DNA of 64,000 nt from JALZAA01 sp035938395 (GCA_035938395.1 DASZGY010000023.1:1-64000); one strand, 5' to 3'; shown: positions 56,883-64,000, counted from the stretch's first letter. Notes: generated by a model from the sequence alone, not told the origin. A program made the numbers and translations.

Positions 56883-58073
56883 ATGGACTTCCTCGACACG
56901 CCCGCGGAGGCGGCGTTCCGCGACGACGTGCGCACGTGGCTGGCCGACCACCTCGTGGGCGAGTTCGCCGAGCTCGGGGGTGGCGGCGGGCCGTCGGACG
57001 AGACCGCCTGGGAGCTGCGCGTCGAGTGGGAGAAGCTGCTCGGACGCGACCGGTGGGTGGGGCTCGACTGGCCCGAGGAGTACGGCGGCCGGAACGCGAG
57101 CTTCGCCGAGCAGATCATCTTCAGCGAGGAGTACGCCAAGGCCGACGCGCCGACCCGCGTGAGCTTCTTCGGCGAGGGGCTGTTCGCGCCCACGCTGCTC
57201 GCGTACGGCACCGAGGAGCAGAAGCGCCGGTTCCTGCCGAAGATCCAGTCCGCCGAGGAGCTCTGGTGCCAGGGCTACTCGGAGCCGAACGCCGGCTCCG
57301 ACCTGTCGAACGTGCAGACGCGCGCGGTGCTCGACGGCGACCAGTGGGTCGTGAACGGGCAGAAGGTGTGGACGACGCTCGCACACCGCGCGAACTGGTG
57401 CTTCGCGGTCGTGCGCACCGATCCCGACGCGCCCGCGCACAAGGGTCTGTCGTACGTGCTCGTCCCGATGGACCAGCCGGGCGTGAGCGTCCGCCCGCTG
57501 AAGCAGATGACGGGCACGGCCGAGTTCAACGAGGTCTTCTTCGACGACGCGCGCACCAACAGGGCGAACGTCGTCGGCGAGGTGAACGACGGCTGGAAGG
57601 TCGCGATGGCCACGCTCGGTTTCGAGCGCGGGACGGCGTTCCTCGCCCAGCAGATCGCGTTCCAGCGCGAGGTGTCGGACCTGATCGACGTGGCGCACAA
57701 GAACGGCGCCACCGCCGAGGCGGCGATCCGTCAGGAGCTCGCCGACGCCTACGTCGGCGTCCAGATCATGAAGTACAACGGCCTGCGCATGCTGACCAGG
57801 CTCGTGAAGACGGGCGTCCTCGGGCCCGAGTCCAGCATCGGCAAGCTCTACTGGAGCTCGTGGCACCGCCGGCTCGGAGAGATCGCGATGCACGTGCTCG
57901 GCACGGACGGGCTGCTCGTCGAGGGTGAGCCCGGCGGTGACTACGCGCTCAACGAGCTGGAGCGCACGTTCATGGTCAGCCGGTCGGAGACGATCTACGC
58001 CGGCGCGAGCGAGATCCAGCGCAACATCATCGGCGAGCGGGTGCTCGGGCTCCCGCGCGAGCCGCGAGCCTGA
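56883..58073 (+). CDS. Acyl-CoA dehydrogenase, first subunit of a pair
   Basis: FAD-dependent acyl-CoA dehydrogenase of 396 residues. FAD and substrate segments include WCQGYSEPNAGSDLSNVQTR, DQWVVNGQKVWTTLAHRAN, LKQMTGTAEFNEVFFDDART and ERTFMVSRSETIYAGASEIQ followed by RNIIGERVLG. At the position of the MCAD-type catalytic glutamate (YEG) there is YAG, so the base is missing or sits elsewhere. It is followed after 9 bases by a second, shorter family member. Such adjacent pairs form alpha2beta2 heterotetramers in mycobacterial steroid side-chain oxidation; a sterol or branched acyl-CoA substrate is plausible but inferred. Confidence 0.92.
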   Translation: MDFLDTPAEAAFRDDVRTWLADHLVGEFAELGGGGGPSDETAWELRVEWEKLLGRDRWVGLDWPEEYGGRNASFAEQIIFSEEYAKADAPTRVSFFGEGLFAPTLLAYGTEEQKRRFLPKIQSAEELWCQGYSEPNAGSDLSNVQTRAVLDGDQWVVNGQKVWTTLAHRANWCFAVVRTDPDAPAHKGLSYVLVPMDQPGVSVRPLKQMTGTAEFNEVFFDDARTNRANVVGEVNDGWKVAMATLGFERGTAFLAQQIAFQREVSDLIDVAHKNGATAEAAIRQELADAYVGVQIMKYNGLRMLTRLVKTGVLGPESSIGKLYWSSWHRRLGEIAMHVLGTDGLLVEGEPGGDYALNELERTFMVSRSETIYAGASEIQRNIIGERVLGLPREPRA

Positions 58074-58082
58074 GGGGGAGAC

Positions 58083-59213
58083 ATGAACTTCGCGTTCTCG
58101 GAGGAGCAGGAGCAGCTCCGCGAGGCCGTCCGCAGATTCATGGAGGCGAAGTCGCCTTCGTCGGAGGTGCGGCGCCTCATGGAGACGACGGAGGGCTACG
58201 ACGAGGCGGTGTGGAAGCAGATGGCTCAGGAGCTGGGGCTCCAGAGCCTGCACATCCCCGAAGCCCACGGCGGTCAGGGGTTCACGTTCGTCGAGCTCGG
58301 CATCGTGCTCGAGGAGATGGGCCGCGTCCTGTTGTGCGCGCCGTACTTCTCGACGGTCGTGCTGGCGGCGGACGCGATCATGAACGCCGCCACCGACGCC
58401 CAGCAGGGCGAGCTGCTCCCGGGAATCGCGTCGGGCGAGACGATCGCCGCGCTCGCGTTCACCGAGCCGAACGGCCGGTGGGACGCATCGGGCATCACGA
58501 TGGAGGCCAGCGGGAGCGGCGACAGCTACCAGCTGTCGGGCACGAAGATGTTCGTGATCGACGGGCACACCGCGAGCACGATCATCACCGTGGCCCGGCT
58601 CGCCGGTACCGACGGCGAGGACGGAATCTCTTTCTTCGCCGTCGACGGTGACGCGTCCGGCCTGACGCGCACGCCGCTCGCAACCATGGACCAGACCCGG
58701 AAGCAGGCTCGCCTCGACTTCTCGGACGTCGCCGCCCGGCCGTTGGGCGAGCCGGGCGCGGGATGGGCGGCATTGTCGAAGACGCTCGACCAGGCGGCTG
58801 TCGGCCTGTCGAACGAGATGGTCGGCGGCGCGCAGAAGGTGTTGGAGATGGCGGTCGACTACGCCAAGGTGCGCGTGCAGTTCGGCCGGCCCATCGGCTC
58901 GTTCCAGGCCATCAAGCACAAGTGCGCCGACATGCTCCTCGAGGTCGAGTCGGCCAAGTCGGCGGCGTACTACGCGGCGTGGGCCGCAGCCGAGGACAAC
59001 GACGAGCTCCCGGTCGTGGCGAGCCTCGCCAAGGCGTACTGCTCCGATGCCTACTTCCACGCCGCCGCCGAGAACATCCAGATCCACGGCGGGATCGGCT
59101 TCACGTGGGAGCACGACGCCCACCTCTACTTCAAGCGGGCGAAGAGCTCGGAGATCCTGCTCGGCGACGCCACCTATCACCGGGAGCTGCTGGCGCAGCG
59201 CATCGGCATCTGA
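58083..59213 (+). CDS. Acyl-CoA dehydrogenase, second subunit of a pair
   Basis: 376-residue acyl-CoA dehydrogenase family protein starting MNFAFSEEQEQLREAVRRFM. It has IPEAHGGQGFTFVELGIVLE, LAFTEPNGRWDASGITMEA, AVDYAKVRVQFGRPIGSFQA, QIHGGIGFTWEHDAHLYFKR and the C-terminal LLGDATYHRELLAQRIG. The YHRELLA ending replaces the EGT..QR motif, as in the non-catalytic or complementary halves of heteromeric mycobacterial FadE pairs. GGGGGAG precedes ATG 58083. It probably forms one enzyme with the upstream subunit. Confidence 0.92.
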   Translation: MNFAFSEEQEQLREAVRRFMEAKSPSSEVRRLMETTEGYDEAVWKQMAQELGLQSLHIPEAHGGQGFTFVELGIVLEEMGRVLLCAPYFSTVVLAADAIMNAATDAQQGELLPGIASGETIAALAFTEPNGRWDASGITMEASGSGDSYQLSGTKMFVIDGHTASTIITVARLAGTDGEDGISFFAVDGDASGLTRTPLATMDQTRKQARLDFSDVAARPLGEPGAGWAALSKTLDQAAVGLSNEMVGGAQKVLEMAVDYAKVRVQFGRPIGSFQAIKHKCADMLLEVESAKSAAYYAAWAAAEDNDELPVVASLAKAYCSDAYFHAAAENIQIHGGIGFTWEHDAHLYFKRAKSSEILLGDATYHRELLAQRIGI

Positions 59214-59228
59214 GCGGGCGCGCTGCCC

Positions 59229-59672
59229 GTGCAGATCGTCGCCGGGGTCCTCGTCATCGCGGTCGTCGTCGCGGTCGCCGCGTGGTTGGTCATACGCGAG
59301 GCGGGGCGCATCGCCAAAGAGCCGCCGCCGGCGATCTTCGACCTCGACGAGGCCCACGACTGGGTCGTCGCGCACGTGCCCGACGAGGTCGCCGCCACGC
59401 TCACGTCCGACGACGTGCGTCGCATCCTCGAGTTCCAGCTCGAGTACTTCGAGAAGGAAGGCGTGTCGGGAAACGGGTCCGGACCGAAGGTGCCCGGACC
59501 GATCGTCATCGGCGGCGCCGAGGTCGTCGCCTACATCGTCGAGCGTGCCGCGAGCACGGGAGAGGCGTACCTCCCCGAGCAGGTGCACGGCGTCCTCGAG
59601 ACGCAGATCGCGTACCTACGGTCGATCGGAGCCGTCGGTCCGCCCGCGGGGGACGAACGCGACGGTCGATAG
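59229..59672 (+). CDS. Membrane-anchored protein of unknown function
   Basis: 147-residue protein with one N-terminal membrane helix (VQIVAGVLVIAVVVAVAAWL) and a soluble acidic domain beginning FDLDEAHDWVVAHVPDEVAA, with ILEFQLEYFEKEG and GAEVVAYIVERAASTGEAYL. GTG 59229 starts 15 bases after the acyl-CoA dehydrogenase stop, so it is probably in the same operon. No cysteine or known catalytic motif is visible, and I do not recognise the family. Confidence 0.7.
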   Translation: MQIVAGVLVIAVVVAVAAWLVIREAGRIAKEPPPAIFDLDEAHDWVVAHVPDEVAATLTSDDVRRILEFQLEYFEKEGVSGNGSGPKVPGPIVIGGAEVVAYIVERAASTGEAYLPEQVHGVLETQIAYLRSIGAVGPPAGDERDGR

Positions 59673-59678
59673 CCGTTA

Positions 59679-60545
59679 CTACTTGTTCGCCAGCTTCTGG
59701 AGCTTGGGCACGAGCCACGCGGTAACGAGGTCATAGCCGCGGTCGTTGAAGTGCGAATGGTCGGGGCCGCGCACTTGCTTCCCCTTGAGCGTGTCAGTGA
59801 ACGCGCCCTTCGGGTCCGCGAACTTGTTGAGGTCGTAAACCGTTATCGCGCCCTGGCTCGAGAGGTCGGCGAGGATCTTGTTGAGCGCGTCGGTCTTCAC
59901 CTTGCTGGCGAGGAAGGGCTGGCCCGGCCGCGGTGCGACCCAGTTCGGGGGTGGGGTCGGGCCGTAGGGCTCCCACCAGATCTCCTGAATGCCGTTCACG
60001 CCCGGCGGAGCCGGCAGCGCCTCAGGGGGGTTGATGTATTGCATGTTGGTGAAAGCGACTTTCGCTCCCGTCGTCGACAGCAGCGACGCGGCTTCCTTGT
60101 GCGTGTCCGAGATCGATTGCGCGAACTGCGGGTCCTGGATCGTGCTCGGGAGGCCGACGCCGGGCGGGTTGTCGAACCAGCGGTCGACGATCTCCCAGCC
60201 GCCGGTGACCACGAGAACCACGTCGGGCTGGCTCTGCTGGACCAGCGGCGGCCACGCGGTGCGCCAGTCGGGGCAGCCCGAGCCGATGACGATGCCGTCC
60301 TTGTAGCTCTCGAGCGAGTTCGCGCCGCCGGCGAGCGTGCAGTTCACGGAGGCGGCGTTGGTCACCGCGACGCGCTTGTCGCGCTGCATGCGCAGCGCGA
60401 GCCCCTGCCCCACGGAGTCGCCCAGCACGAGGACCTTGATCTTGGGCTTCGTTTTGGCCGGCGCGGCGCCGGCGACGCCCTGAGCGGCTGCGACGGCGAC
60501 AAGCAGTGTGGCGGCGACGACGACTGGGAAAAGGCGATTGCGCAA
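59679..60545 (-). CDS. Exported SGNH/GDSL-type hydrolase
   Basis: 288-residue secreted protein. The signal peptide is MRNRLFPVVVAATLLVAVAA ending at an AxA site. The mature part has the block-I serine in KVLVLGDSVGQGLALRM (Ser44), VVLVVTGGWEIVDRWFDNPP, and near the C-terminus the Asp-x-x-His block V as GPDHSHFNDRGYDL. It could be an esterase or O-acetylesterase on surface glycans. TTG 60545 is chosen because AGGAG lies 9 bases upstream and gives a clean signal peptide. It is head-to-head with a second SGNH protein that shares GWE(I/V)VDRW, evidence of paralogy. Confidence 0.8.
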   Translation of the reverse strand: MRNRLFPVVVAATLLVAVAAAQGVAGAAPAKTKPKIKVLVLGDSVGQGLALRMQRDKRVAVTNAASVNCTLAGGANSLESYKDGIVIGSGCPDWRTAWPPLVQQSQPDVVLVVTGGWEIVDRWFDNPPGVGLPSTIQDPQFAQSISDTHKEAASLLSTTGAKVAFTNMQYINPPEALPAPPGVNGIQEIWWEPYGPTPPPNWVAPRPGQPFLASKVKTDALNKILADLSSQGAITVYDLNKFADPKGAFTDTLKGKQVRGPDHSHFNDRGYDLVTAWLVPKLQKLANK

Positions 60546-60664
60546 CGCTCGGGTCTCCTGGGTCGGCGAAGTGCCGCATCCTACCGGTGAGGCATTCGCT
60601 GGACAGTGCGGGCTCAATGTCTAGACTGCGTTGGTTCGTACGGCAGGCCCCCCCAGGAGGATCG

Positions 60665-61840
60665 TTGCGTAAGTTCTTGCTGTTCGCGGCTGGGGCAGCG
60701 CTGTCGGTTGGCACGCTTAGCGCGTGCTTTGGTGGCGGACCACCACCGCCAACAGATCCTCACGACGTTCTCGTTGTCGGGGACTCGGTGAGTTTCTCGT
60801 TCGGCTGCGTGCTTGGCGACACGATTCCGGGCTTCGACCCGTCCGGCTGTCCGGTACGCAACGGCTACACGACCCACAACGAGTCGTCCGGCGCGTGCAC
60901 GATCACTCCAGGGACGGTGCTCGCCTATACCGGCGGGACCGCCGCCGCGCCCAATTGCGACACGGCCCCTGACGCCCAGAACCGGACGTGGGCGCAGGCC
61001 GCCGACCACTTCACCCCGAAGGTCGTGGTGATCAACACCGCCGGGTGGGAGGTCGTCGACCGTTGGATCAACTGCTGTAATGCGCCGCCCGAAGCCCAAT
61101 GGGGAGGCCCGACAAACGGGCCGCCCAACGACGCCTACCACACGGCCGCCGCGTACTACTCGAACGAGCTCTACCAGGCGATCCAGATGTTCCGCTCCAA
61201 GGGCGCCAAGGTGCTCGTCGCCAACTCGCCCTACATCGCTCCGCCCCAGCCCGAGCCACCGCCCGACCAGGTCCCGGCCGGGCTCGGATGCACGTGGTGG
61301 GAGCCGTACCCGAACAGCGCGCCGACGTCGAGCGGGCCCGACTGCACAGGCGACGCGACGGCCGGCAGCGGCGGCTCGTGGAGGCCGCCGCCCGGGTCAG
61401 GGGTGAGCTACCGGTCGAGCAGGACCAAGGTCGACCAGTTCAACAACGTCGTGAACGGGGTGCTCACGAACCCGGACCCGAGTTTCGGCTTCGGCAGCGA
61501 CCCGAACGTCAAGTCGTTCAACTTCAAGAGCCATTTCAATGGTGGGCCCAGCAACGCGTACAGCGACTATGTGTGCCCACCTCCCGACGACGTGAGCAAA
61601 GCGCCGATGAACACGCTGGACTTCCACTCGGGGGTCCCGGCCGGAACCATGGCCTTCCAGTGCGACAACGGCAACGGCCTCAATAGCCCTCTGAACCCAT
61701 GGAACTACGCGATCCTCGCTCGAGCGCCCGACAAGGGTCATCTGTCGGTGGCGGGGGAGTTCCAGGTCCTGCAGCCGTACATCGAGCCGTGCGTGCAGAG
61801 CATGCTCGGGGTCGGCGGCGACCCTACAAAGTGCAGCTAG
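60665..61840 (+). CDS. SGNH-type hydrolase lipoprotein
   Basis: 391-residue predicted lipoprotein with signal MRKFLLFAAGAALSVGTLSAC (lipobox LSAC) then a GGGPPPPTDP linker. The hydrolase core has VLVVGDSVSFSFG with the block-I serine, KVVVINTAGWEVVDRWINCC, and a C-terminal KGHLSVAGEFQVL where block V histidine is expected. Many cysteines (about ten) suggest disulfides outside the cell. TTG 60665 has AGGAGG ending 4 bases upstream. It is divergent from its paralogue at 59679-60545. A second lipoprotein gene follows after 4 bases. Confidence 0.8.
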   Translation: MRKFLLFAAGAALSVGTLSACFGGGPPPPTDPHDVLVVGDSVSFSFGCVLGDTIPGFDPSGCPVRNGYTTHNESSGACTITPGTVLAYTGGTAAAPNCDTAPDAQNRTWAQAADHFTPKVVVINTAGWEVVDRWINCCNAPPEAQWGGPTNGPPNDAYHTAAAYYSNELYQAIQMFRSKGAKVLVANSPYIAPPQPEPPPDQVPAGLGCTWWEPYPNSAPTSSGPDCTGDATAGSGGSWRPPPGSGVSYRSSRTKVDQFNNVVNGVLTNPDPSFGFGSDPNVKSFNFKSHFNGGPSNAYSDYVCPPPDDVSKAPMNTLDFHSGVPAGTMAFQCDNGNGLNSPLNPWNYAILARAPDKGHLSVAGEFQVLQPYIEPCVQSMLGVGGDPTKCS

Positions 61841-61844
61841 CGAG

Positions 61845-62330
61845 ATGAAGATGACACAGTTGCCGATGAAACGACGCCTGATGGCCGCAGCCGTGCTGCT
61901 CGGCGGGTTCGCTCTGGCCGCCTGTGGCACGTCGGGTCCCGGGGTTCAGGCACGCCAGACCACCAATGAGACCACCACCACGAGTGCGCCCGAGCCGACC
62001 ACGACGACGGCAGAGCCGACCCCGACCACGCCCGGTCCGACGATCCCGCCGGCGACCGCCGCGGCGGTCGAGCCGCCCTGCACCTCCGAAGCGCTGTCCG
62101 CGGCGTATACGGTCAAGCTCGGGAGTCTCGCCGAGGTGGCCCTCAAGGTGCAGAAGTGCGTCGACGGTTGGGCGACGAGCTCGCAGACAAAGGGCTTCGA
62201 CCCGCCGACGTTCACGCTCTACCGGGCCGACGGCGACCACTGGGTTGCCGTGAACCGCAGTGCCGGGAAGCTGTGCGTGGGCTACGGCGTTCCGCCCGAG
62301 GTCGCCCGGCAGATCGGCTGCGACACCTGA
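61845..62330 (+). CDS. Small lipoprotein of unknown function
   Basis: 161-residue predicted lipoprotein. The signal MKRRLMAAAVLLGGFALAAC has lipobox LAAC; a Thr/Pro/Glu-rich linker of about 45 residues follows. The C-terminal domain of about 85 residues contains four cysteines (PPCTSEAL, VQKCVDGWAT, GKLCVGYGV, IGCDT) that probably form two disulfides. The first ATG at 61845 or the ATG at 61866 (MKRRL) may be the start; the latter gives the better signal peptide. It is translated with the SGNH lipoprotein and may work with it. No family recognised. Confidence 0.7.
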   Translation: MKMTQLPMKRRLMAAAVLLGGFALAACGTSGPGVQARQTTNETTTTSAPEPTTTTAEPTPTTPGPTIPPATAAAVEPPCTSEALSAAYTVKLGSLAEVALKVQKCVDGWATSSQTKGFDPPTFTLYRADGDHWVAVNRSAGKLCVGYGVPPEVARQIGCDT

Positions 62331-62371
62331 GCGAAACCCCCGGGAACTGTCACGCGTCGCCCCTCCGTCCG

Positions 62372-62391
62372 TGGTACAAGTTGCAGTACCA
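62372..62391 (+). other. Hairpin directly before the 13-codon ORF ribosome site
   Basis: TGGTAC (62372-62377) and GTACCA (62386-62391) are complementary with an 8-base loop, immediately upstream of the AAAGGAGG ribosome site at 62395-62402. It could influence ribosome access. Confidence 0.45.
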
Positions 62392-62413
62392 GGGAAAGGA
62401 GGTGGTCCAGCTG

Positions 62414-62455
62414 ATGCATGAGCAACGCGGGACTCTGGAGGTGCGCGGCCGTTAG
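62414..62455 (+). CDS. 13-codon ORF with very strong ribosome site
   Basis: Peptide MHEQRGTLEVRGR followed by TAG. AAAGGAGGTGGTC upstream matches the anti-Shine-Dalgarno sequence over many bases, with 11 bases to the ATG or 8 to an in-frame CTG at 62411. The strength of the site, the bounding hairpins and the position ahead of a terminator-like structure suggest a translated leader or micro-peptide. I do not recognise the peptide with certainty. Confidence 0.55.
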   Translation: MHEQRGTLEVRGR

Positions 62456-62463
62456 GTCGTCGT

Positions 62464-62501
62464 CGCGCCCGCCATGCGGGCGCGTCAGGCTGGATCGCCT
62501 G
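62464..62501 (+). other. Two adjacent hairpins after the 13-codon ORF
   Basis: CGCGCCCGC (62464-62472) pairs with GCGGGCGCG (62476-62484) around a 3-base loop, then CAGGC (62486-62490) pairs with GCCTG (62497-62501). They lie 8 bases after the ORF stop and look like part of a structured RNA leader or a terminator without T-run. Confidence 0.5.
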
Positions 62502-62592
62502 GCGGAGTCCAACCGCCGCACCGTCGTCGCCCGGACGGGATGTCGTCCCACCCGTAGCGTTCCGGGCCGGCGAAAACGTTTCAGCCGAGAGT

Positions 62593-62623
62593 GATGAGGG
62601 GGCGCTTCATGCGCCCCCTCATC
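62593..62623 (+). terminator. Perfect 13-bp hairpin before the 77-residue gene
   Basis: GATGAGGGGGCGC (62593-62605) and GCGCCCCCTCATC (62611-62623) with a TTCAT loop. It lies 55 bases upstream of GTG 62678. Either it ends the small-ORF transcript or it acts as an attenuator for the downstream gene. Confidence 0.65.
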
Positions 62624-62677
62624 GCGTCTGCGGCCGACGTACCGTTGCGCCGTCCGCAATGGCAACAGGAGGATCGC

Positions 62678-62911
62678 GTGAGTCGACCGTCGAGATTCGA
62701 GAGCTTCCGCTACCTCGGCGACAAGCGCACCCAGATCGTCTACGACCTCGACCTCGTGGAGGAGGCCGGTCTCCAACCGGTGATCCACGAGCTGTTGCAG
62801 TCCGAGGCGTTCGCTGCGTTCGCGCCCGACACGCTGGCCGAGGCGCGCAACCGCGGCTACCGCGCGTCTCGGTCGATCCGCGAGGAGGGAGACCGGACGG
62901 CGGATAGTTGA
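62678..62911 (+). CDS. Small conserved-looking protein, 77 residues
   Basis: Soluble, charged protein starting SRPSRFESFRYLGDKRTQIV after the initiator, followed by YDLDLVEEAGLQPVIHELLQ and DTLAEARNRGYRAS. No cysteines, signal peptide or membrane segment. GTG 62678 has AGGAGG (62667-62672) with 5 bases spacing, so expression is likely strong. The LGDKRTQIVYDLD stretch looks like a conserved motif, but I cannot name the family or a function. Confidence 0.7.
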   Translation: MSRPSRFESFRYLGDKRTQIVYDLDLVEEAGLQPVIHELLQSEAFAAFAPDTLAEARNRGYRASRSIREEGDRTADS

Positions 62912-62941
62912 TTTGCCCGTGTTCCCGGCCGCTCTGACGCG

Positions 62942-63064
62942 GTGCGCAGGGCAGGACAGCGCTGGGCAGGCAGGCGGCGCGCGGGCAGAAGCCTGCTGCT
63001 CGTCGCGGTGTGCGCAACCGTCGTACTGCTGACGGCGTGCGTGGGCGGTCCGCCACCACCGTAG
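62942..63064 (+). CDS. Candidate 40-residue mini-lipoprotein
   Basis: ORF from GTG 62942: a basic n-region (RRAGQRWAGRRRAGR), a hydrophobic stretch SLLLVAVCATVVLL, the lipobox LTAC and then only VGGPPPP before TAG. The end resembles the ACFGGGPPPP junction of the SGNH lipoprotein at 60665, so it may be a lipoprotein signal left after loss of the mature domain, or a genuine lipopeptide. No ribosome site is clear. Confidence 0.4.
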   Translation: MRRAGQRWAGRRRAGRSLLLVAVCATVVLLTACVGGPPPP

Positions 63065-63089
63065 GTCAGCCCATTTCCGCCCTCCCCGG

Positions 63090-63506
63090 ATGGCTCGACG
63101 GCATGTACGAGATCTCACGCGGCTACAGCGAGGCGATGGGAATCGAGATTGGCGGGGCTTGGGAGAGTACGCCGCCGCGTTGCTTGTGATCGCGGTACTC
63201 GTGGGGACCCTCGCGACGACGAAGTTCTCGCGCCGGGGTCAACGCTGGGAGCTCATCGGGCTGGTGCTTCTTGCGTCGTTTGTGCTGTTCAAGGACGGCT
63301 TCGTCCGCCACGACGCCCACTCGGTCCAGCTGTTCGGGCTCTTCGCGCTGCTCCCGCAGCACGCGTTCCACGTCCTGGCAGCCCCAGACTGCGCCGCGCC
63401 GCAGATGGAGGGCAGGAACTTCGAGCGGATGAAGCTCACCGATCGCGACGGGAGCGACGGCGAGGCCTACGGCGTCACGTTCTTCCGCATCCCGTTCTCG
63501 TGCTGA
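63090..63506 (+). CDS. Small membrane protein, possibly a remnant of a larger one
   Basis: 138 residues from ATG 63090, with hydrophobic segments EYAAALLVIAVLVGTLATT, ELIGLVLLASFVLF and VQLFGLFALLPQHAFHVL. Codon third positions are strongly G/C, so at least residues 25-115 look truly coding. The KDGFVRHDAHSVQLFGLF stretch resembles a motif in much longer polytopic membrane proteins of unknown function, which together with the short length suggests a truncated derivative. The start is uncertain and no ribosome site is seen. Confidence 0.45.
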   Translation: MARRHVRDLTRLQRGDGNRDWRGLGEYAAALLVIAVLVGTLATTKFSRRGQRWELIGLVLLASFVLFKDGFVRHDAHSVQLFGLFALLPQHAFHVLAAPDCAAPQMEGRNFERMKLTDRDGSDGEAYGVTFFRIPFSC

Positions 63507-63530
63507 CCGTGCGAACCGTCGCCGAACGGC

Positions 63531-64000
63531 TCAGTCGAGCGTGGGCTCCTCGAAGGGTGTGCTCAAGGCGCCGTTGACGCCCTTCATGCGGGCAGCGAAC
63601 GCGGTGTCGGACAGCGCCAACTCGCTCTCTACCTCGTCCGGATCGGGCAACGGATCGACGAGATCCACCCACGATGTGCAGCCGCCGTACTCCTCGCGCC
63701 ACGGGACCTCGAGGGGCTCGAGCAGCCGGTGCACCCGCATCGCCAGCACCCACAGCGGCTGTCGCTTCTTCCATTGCAGTCGCGACTCTGCATAGTCATG
63801 GCTCCAGATGAGCTTGGAGTCGAGCGCGGCGAGCTGCTCCGGAGCGGTGATCGTGGCCGCGCCCACGATGTTGGCCCAGCCTTCGACTCGGATGGGTTCA
63901 CCCACGCGTGAACCGACGGCGAGCTCGACCAGGGAGTGGTACGCGGGCTTGAGCAACTCGGGCCGCTGGTGCTCGACGGTCGGGTACAGCCACACGCGCC
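63531..64000 (-). CDS. DUF1802 family protein (N-terminus outside window)
   Basis: The frame is open to the window edge, so the start lies beyond base 64000. The 156 visible residues include WLYPTVEHQRPELLKPAYHS, IVGAATITAPEQLAALDSKL, KRQPLWVLAMRVHRLLEPLE and EEYGGCTSWVDLVDPLPDP, the pattern of DUF1802. This family of small soluble proteins occurs in many bacteria, sometimes next to restriction or repair genes, and has no established function. A GTG at 63995 is not used as start because conserved residues begin at or before it. Confidence 0.7.
   Translation of the reverse strand, partial: RVWLYPTVEHQRPELLKPAYHSLVELAVGSRVGEPIRVEGWANIVGAATITAPEQLAALDSKLIWSHDYAESRLQWKKRQPLWVLAMRVHRLLEPLEVPWREEYGGCTSWVDLVDPLPDPDEVESELALSDTAFAARMKGVNGALSTPFEEPTLD

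Overview
This 64 kb window is high-GC DNA (close to 70% by eye) from the chromosome of an actinobacterium, most likely an Acidimicrobiia-type member of Actinomycetota. That assignment is inference from the gene set: SenX3/RegX3-like phosphate signalling, PPK1 next to a NUDIX/SixA pair, YlbL, UPF0182, DivIVA-domain and DUF2342 proteins, a Rieske-containing suf operon, and an ergothioneine cluster. There is no rRNA, tRNA, CRISPR array, transposase, integrase or phage module; this is core chromosome with dense, often overlapping genes.

Layout. 1-3.4 kb: end of a phosphate uptake operon (pstA, pstB) running into a SenX3/RegX3-like two-component pair. 3.5-9.2 kb: a RibD/DHFR-like reductase faces a leftward five-gene operon ppk > CYTH-CHAD > NUDIX > SixA > HD whose genes all overlap (polyphosphate and phosphate metabolism). 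9.5-13.8 kb: MFS transporter, Eis-like acetyltransferase, and a HAD-FAM151 fusion. 13.9-16.9 kb: hydroxyacyl-CoA dehydrogenase, NADP oxidoreductase, DUF2342 metalloprotease-like protein. 17-22.7 kb: SDR epimerase, fused AhbA/AhbB-like siroheme decarboxylase, S1C protease, moaE, an MreB homologue, HEAT protein. 22.8-28.9 kb: YlbL protease, a DivIVA protein with a phage MuF-like tail, UPF0182 membrane protein. 29-40.9 kb: two suf blocks (sufB-sufD-Rieske-sufC rightward; sufC-sufS-sufU leftward) that share a palindromic promoter element and flank two L,D-transpeptidases, an LLM oxidoreductase/hydrolase/methyltransferase operon, a small ORF and a redoxin. 40.9-45.1 kb: methyltransferase, acyltransferase, FabH-like synthase, second LLM oxidoreductase. 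45.2-49.5 kb: egtABCD headed by a 24-codon ORF. 49.6-55.6 kb: a glycine-betaine-type ABC importer, its ATPase gene separated from the permease and binding-protein genes by two head-to-head glycosyltransferases whose start codons overlap. 55.6-59.7 kb: MsrA, MBL hydrolase, a paired acyl-CoA dehydrogenase operon. 59.7-64 kb: paired SGNH hydrolases, lipoproteins, a 13-codon ORF followed by strong hairpins, and small unknown genes.

The observations I rate most highly are: (i) repeated use of CTG as the apparent start codon (senX3, sixA, mreB, an L,D-transpeptidase, egtD), three of them in CTGA stop/start overlaps; (ii) a DivIVA-coiled-coil protein whose C-terminus looks like the phage MuF head protein; (iii) an ACTAY-N4-GTAGT element shared by the two suf promoters; (iv) a TTGACCG-N2-CGGTC operator shared by two lipid-type catabolic operons; (v) the short leader-like ORFs upstream of egtA and at 62.4 kb. 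Everything here was read by eye; no database search was run.
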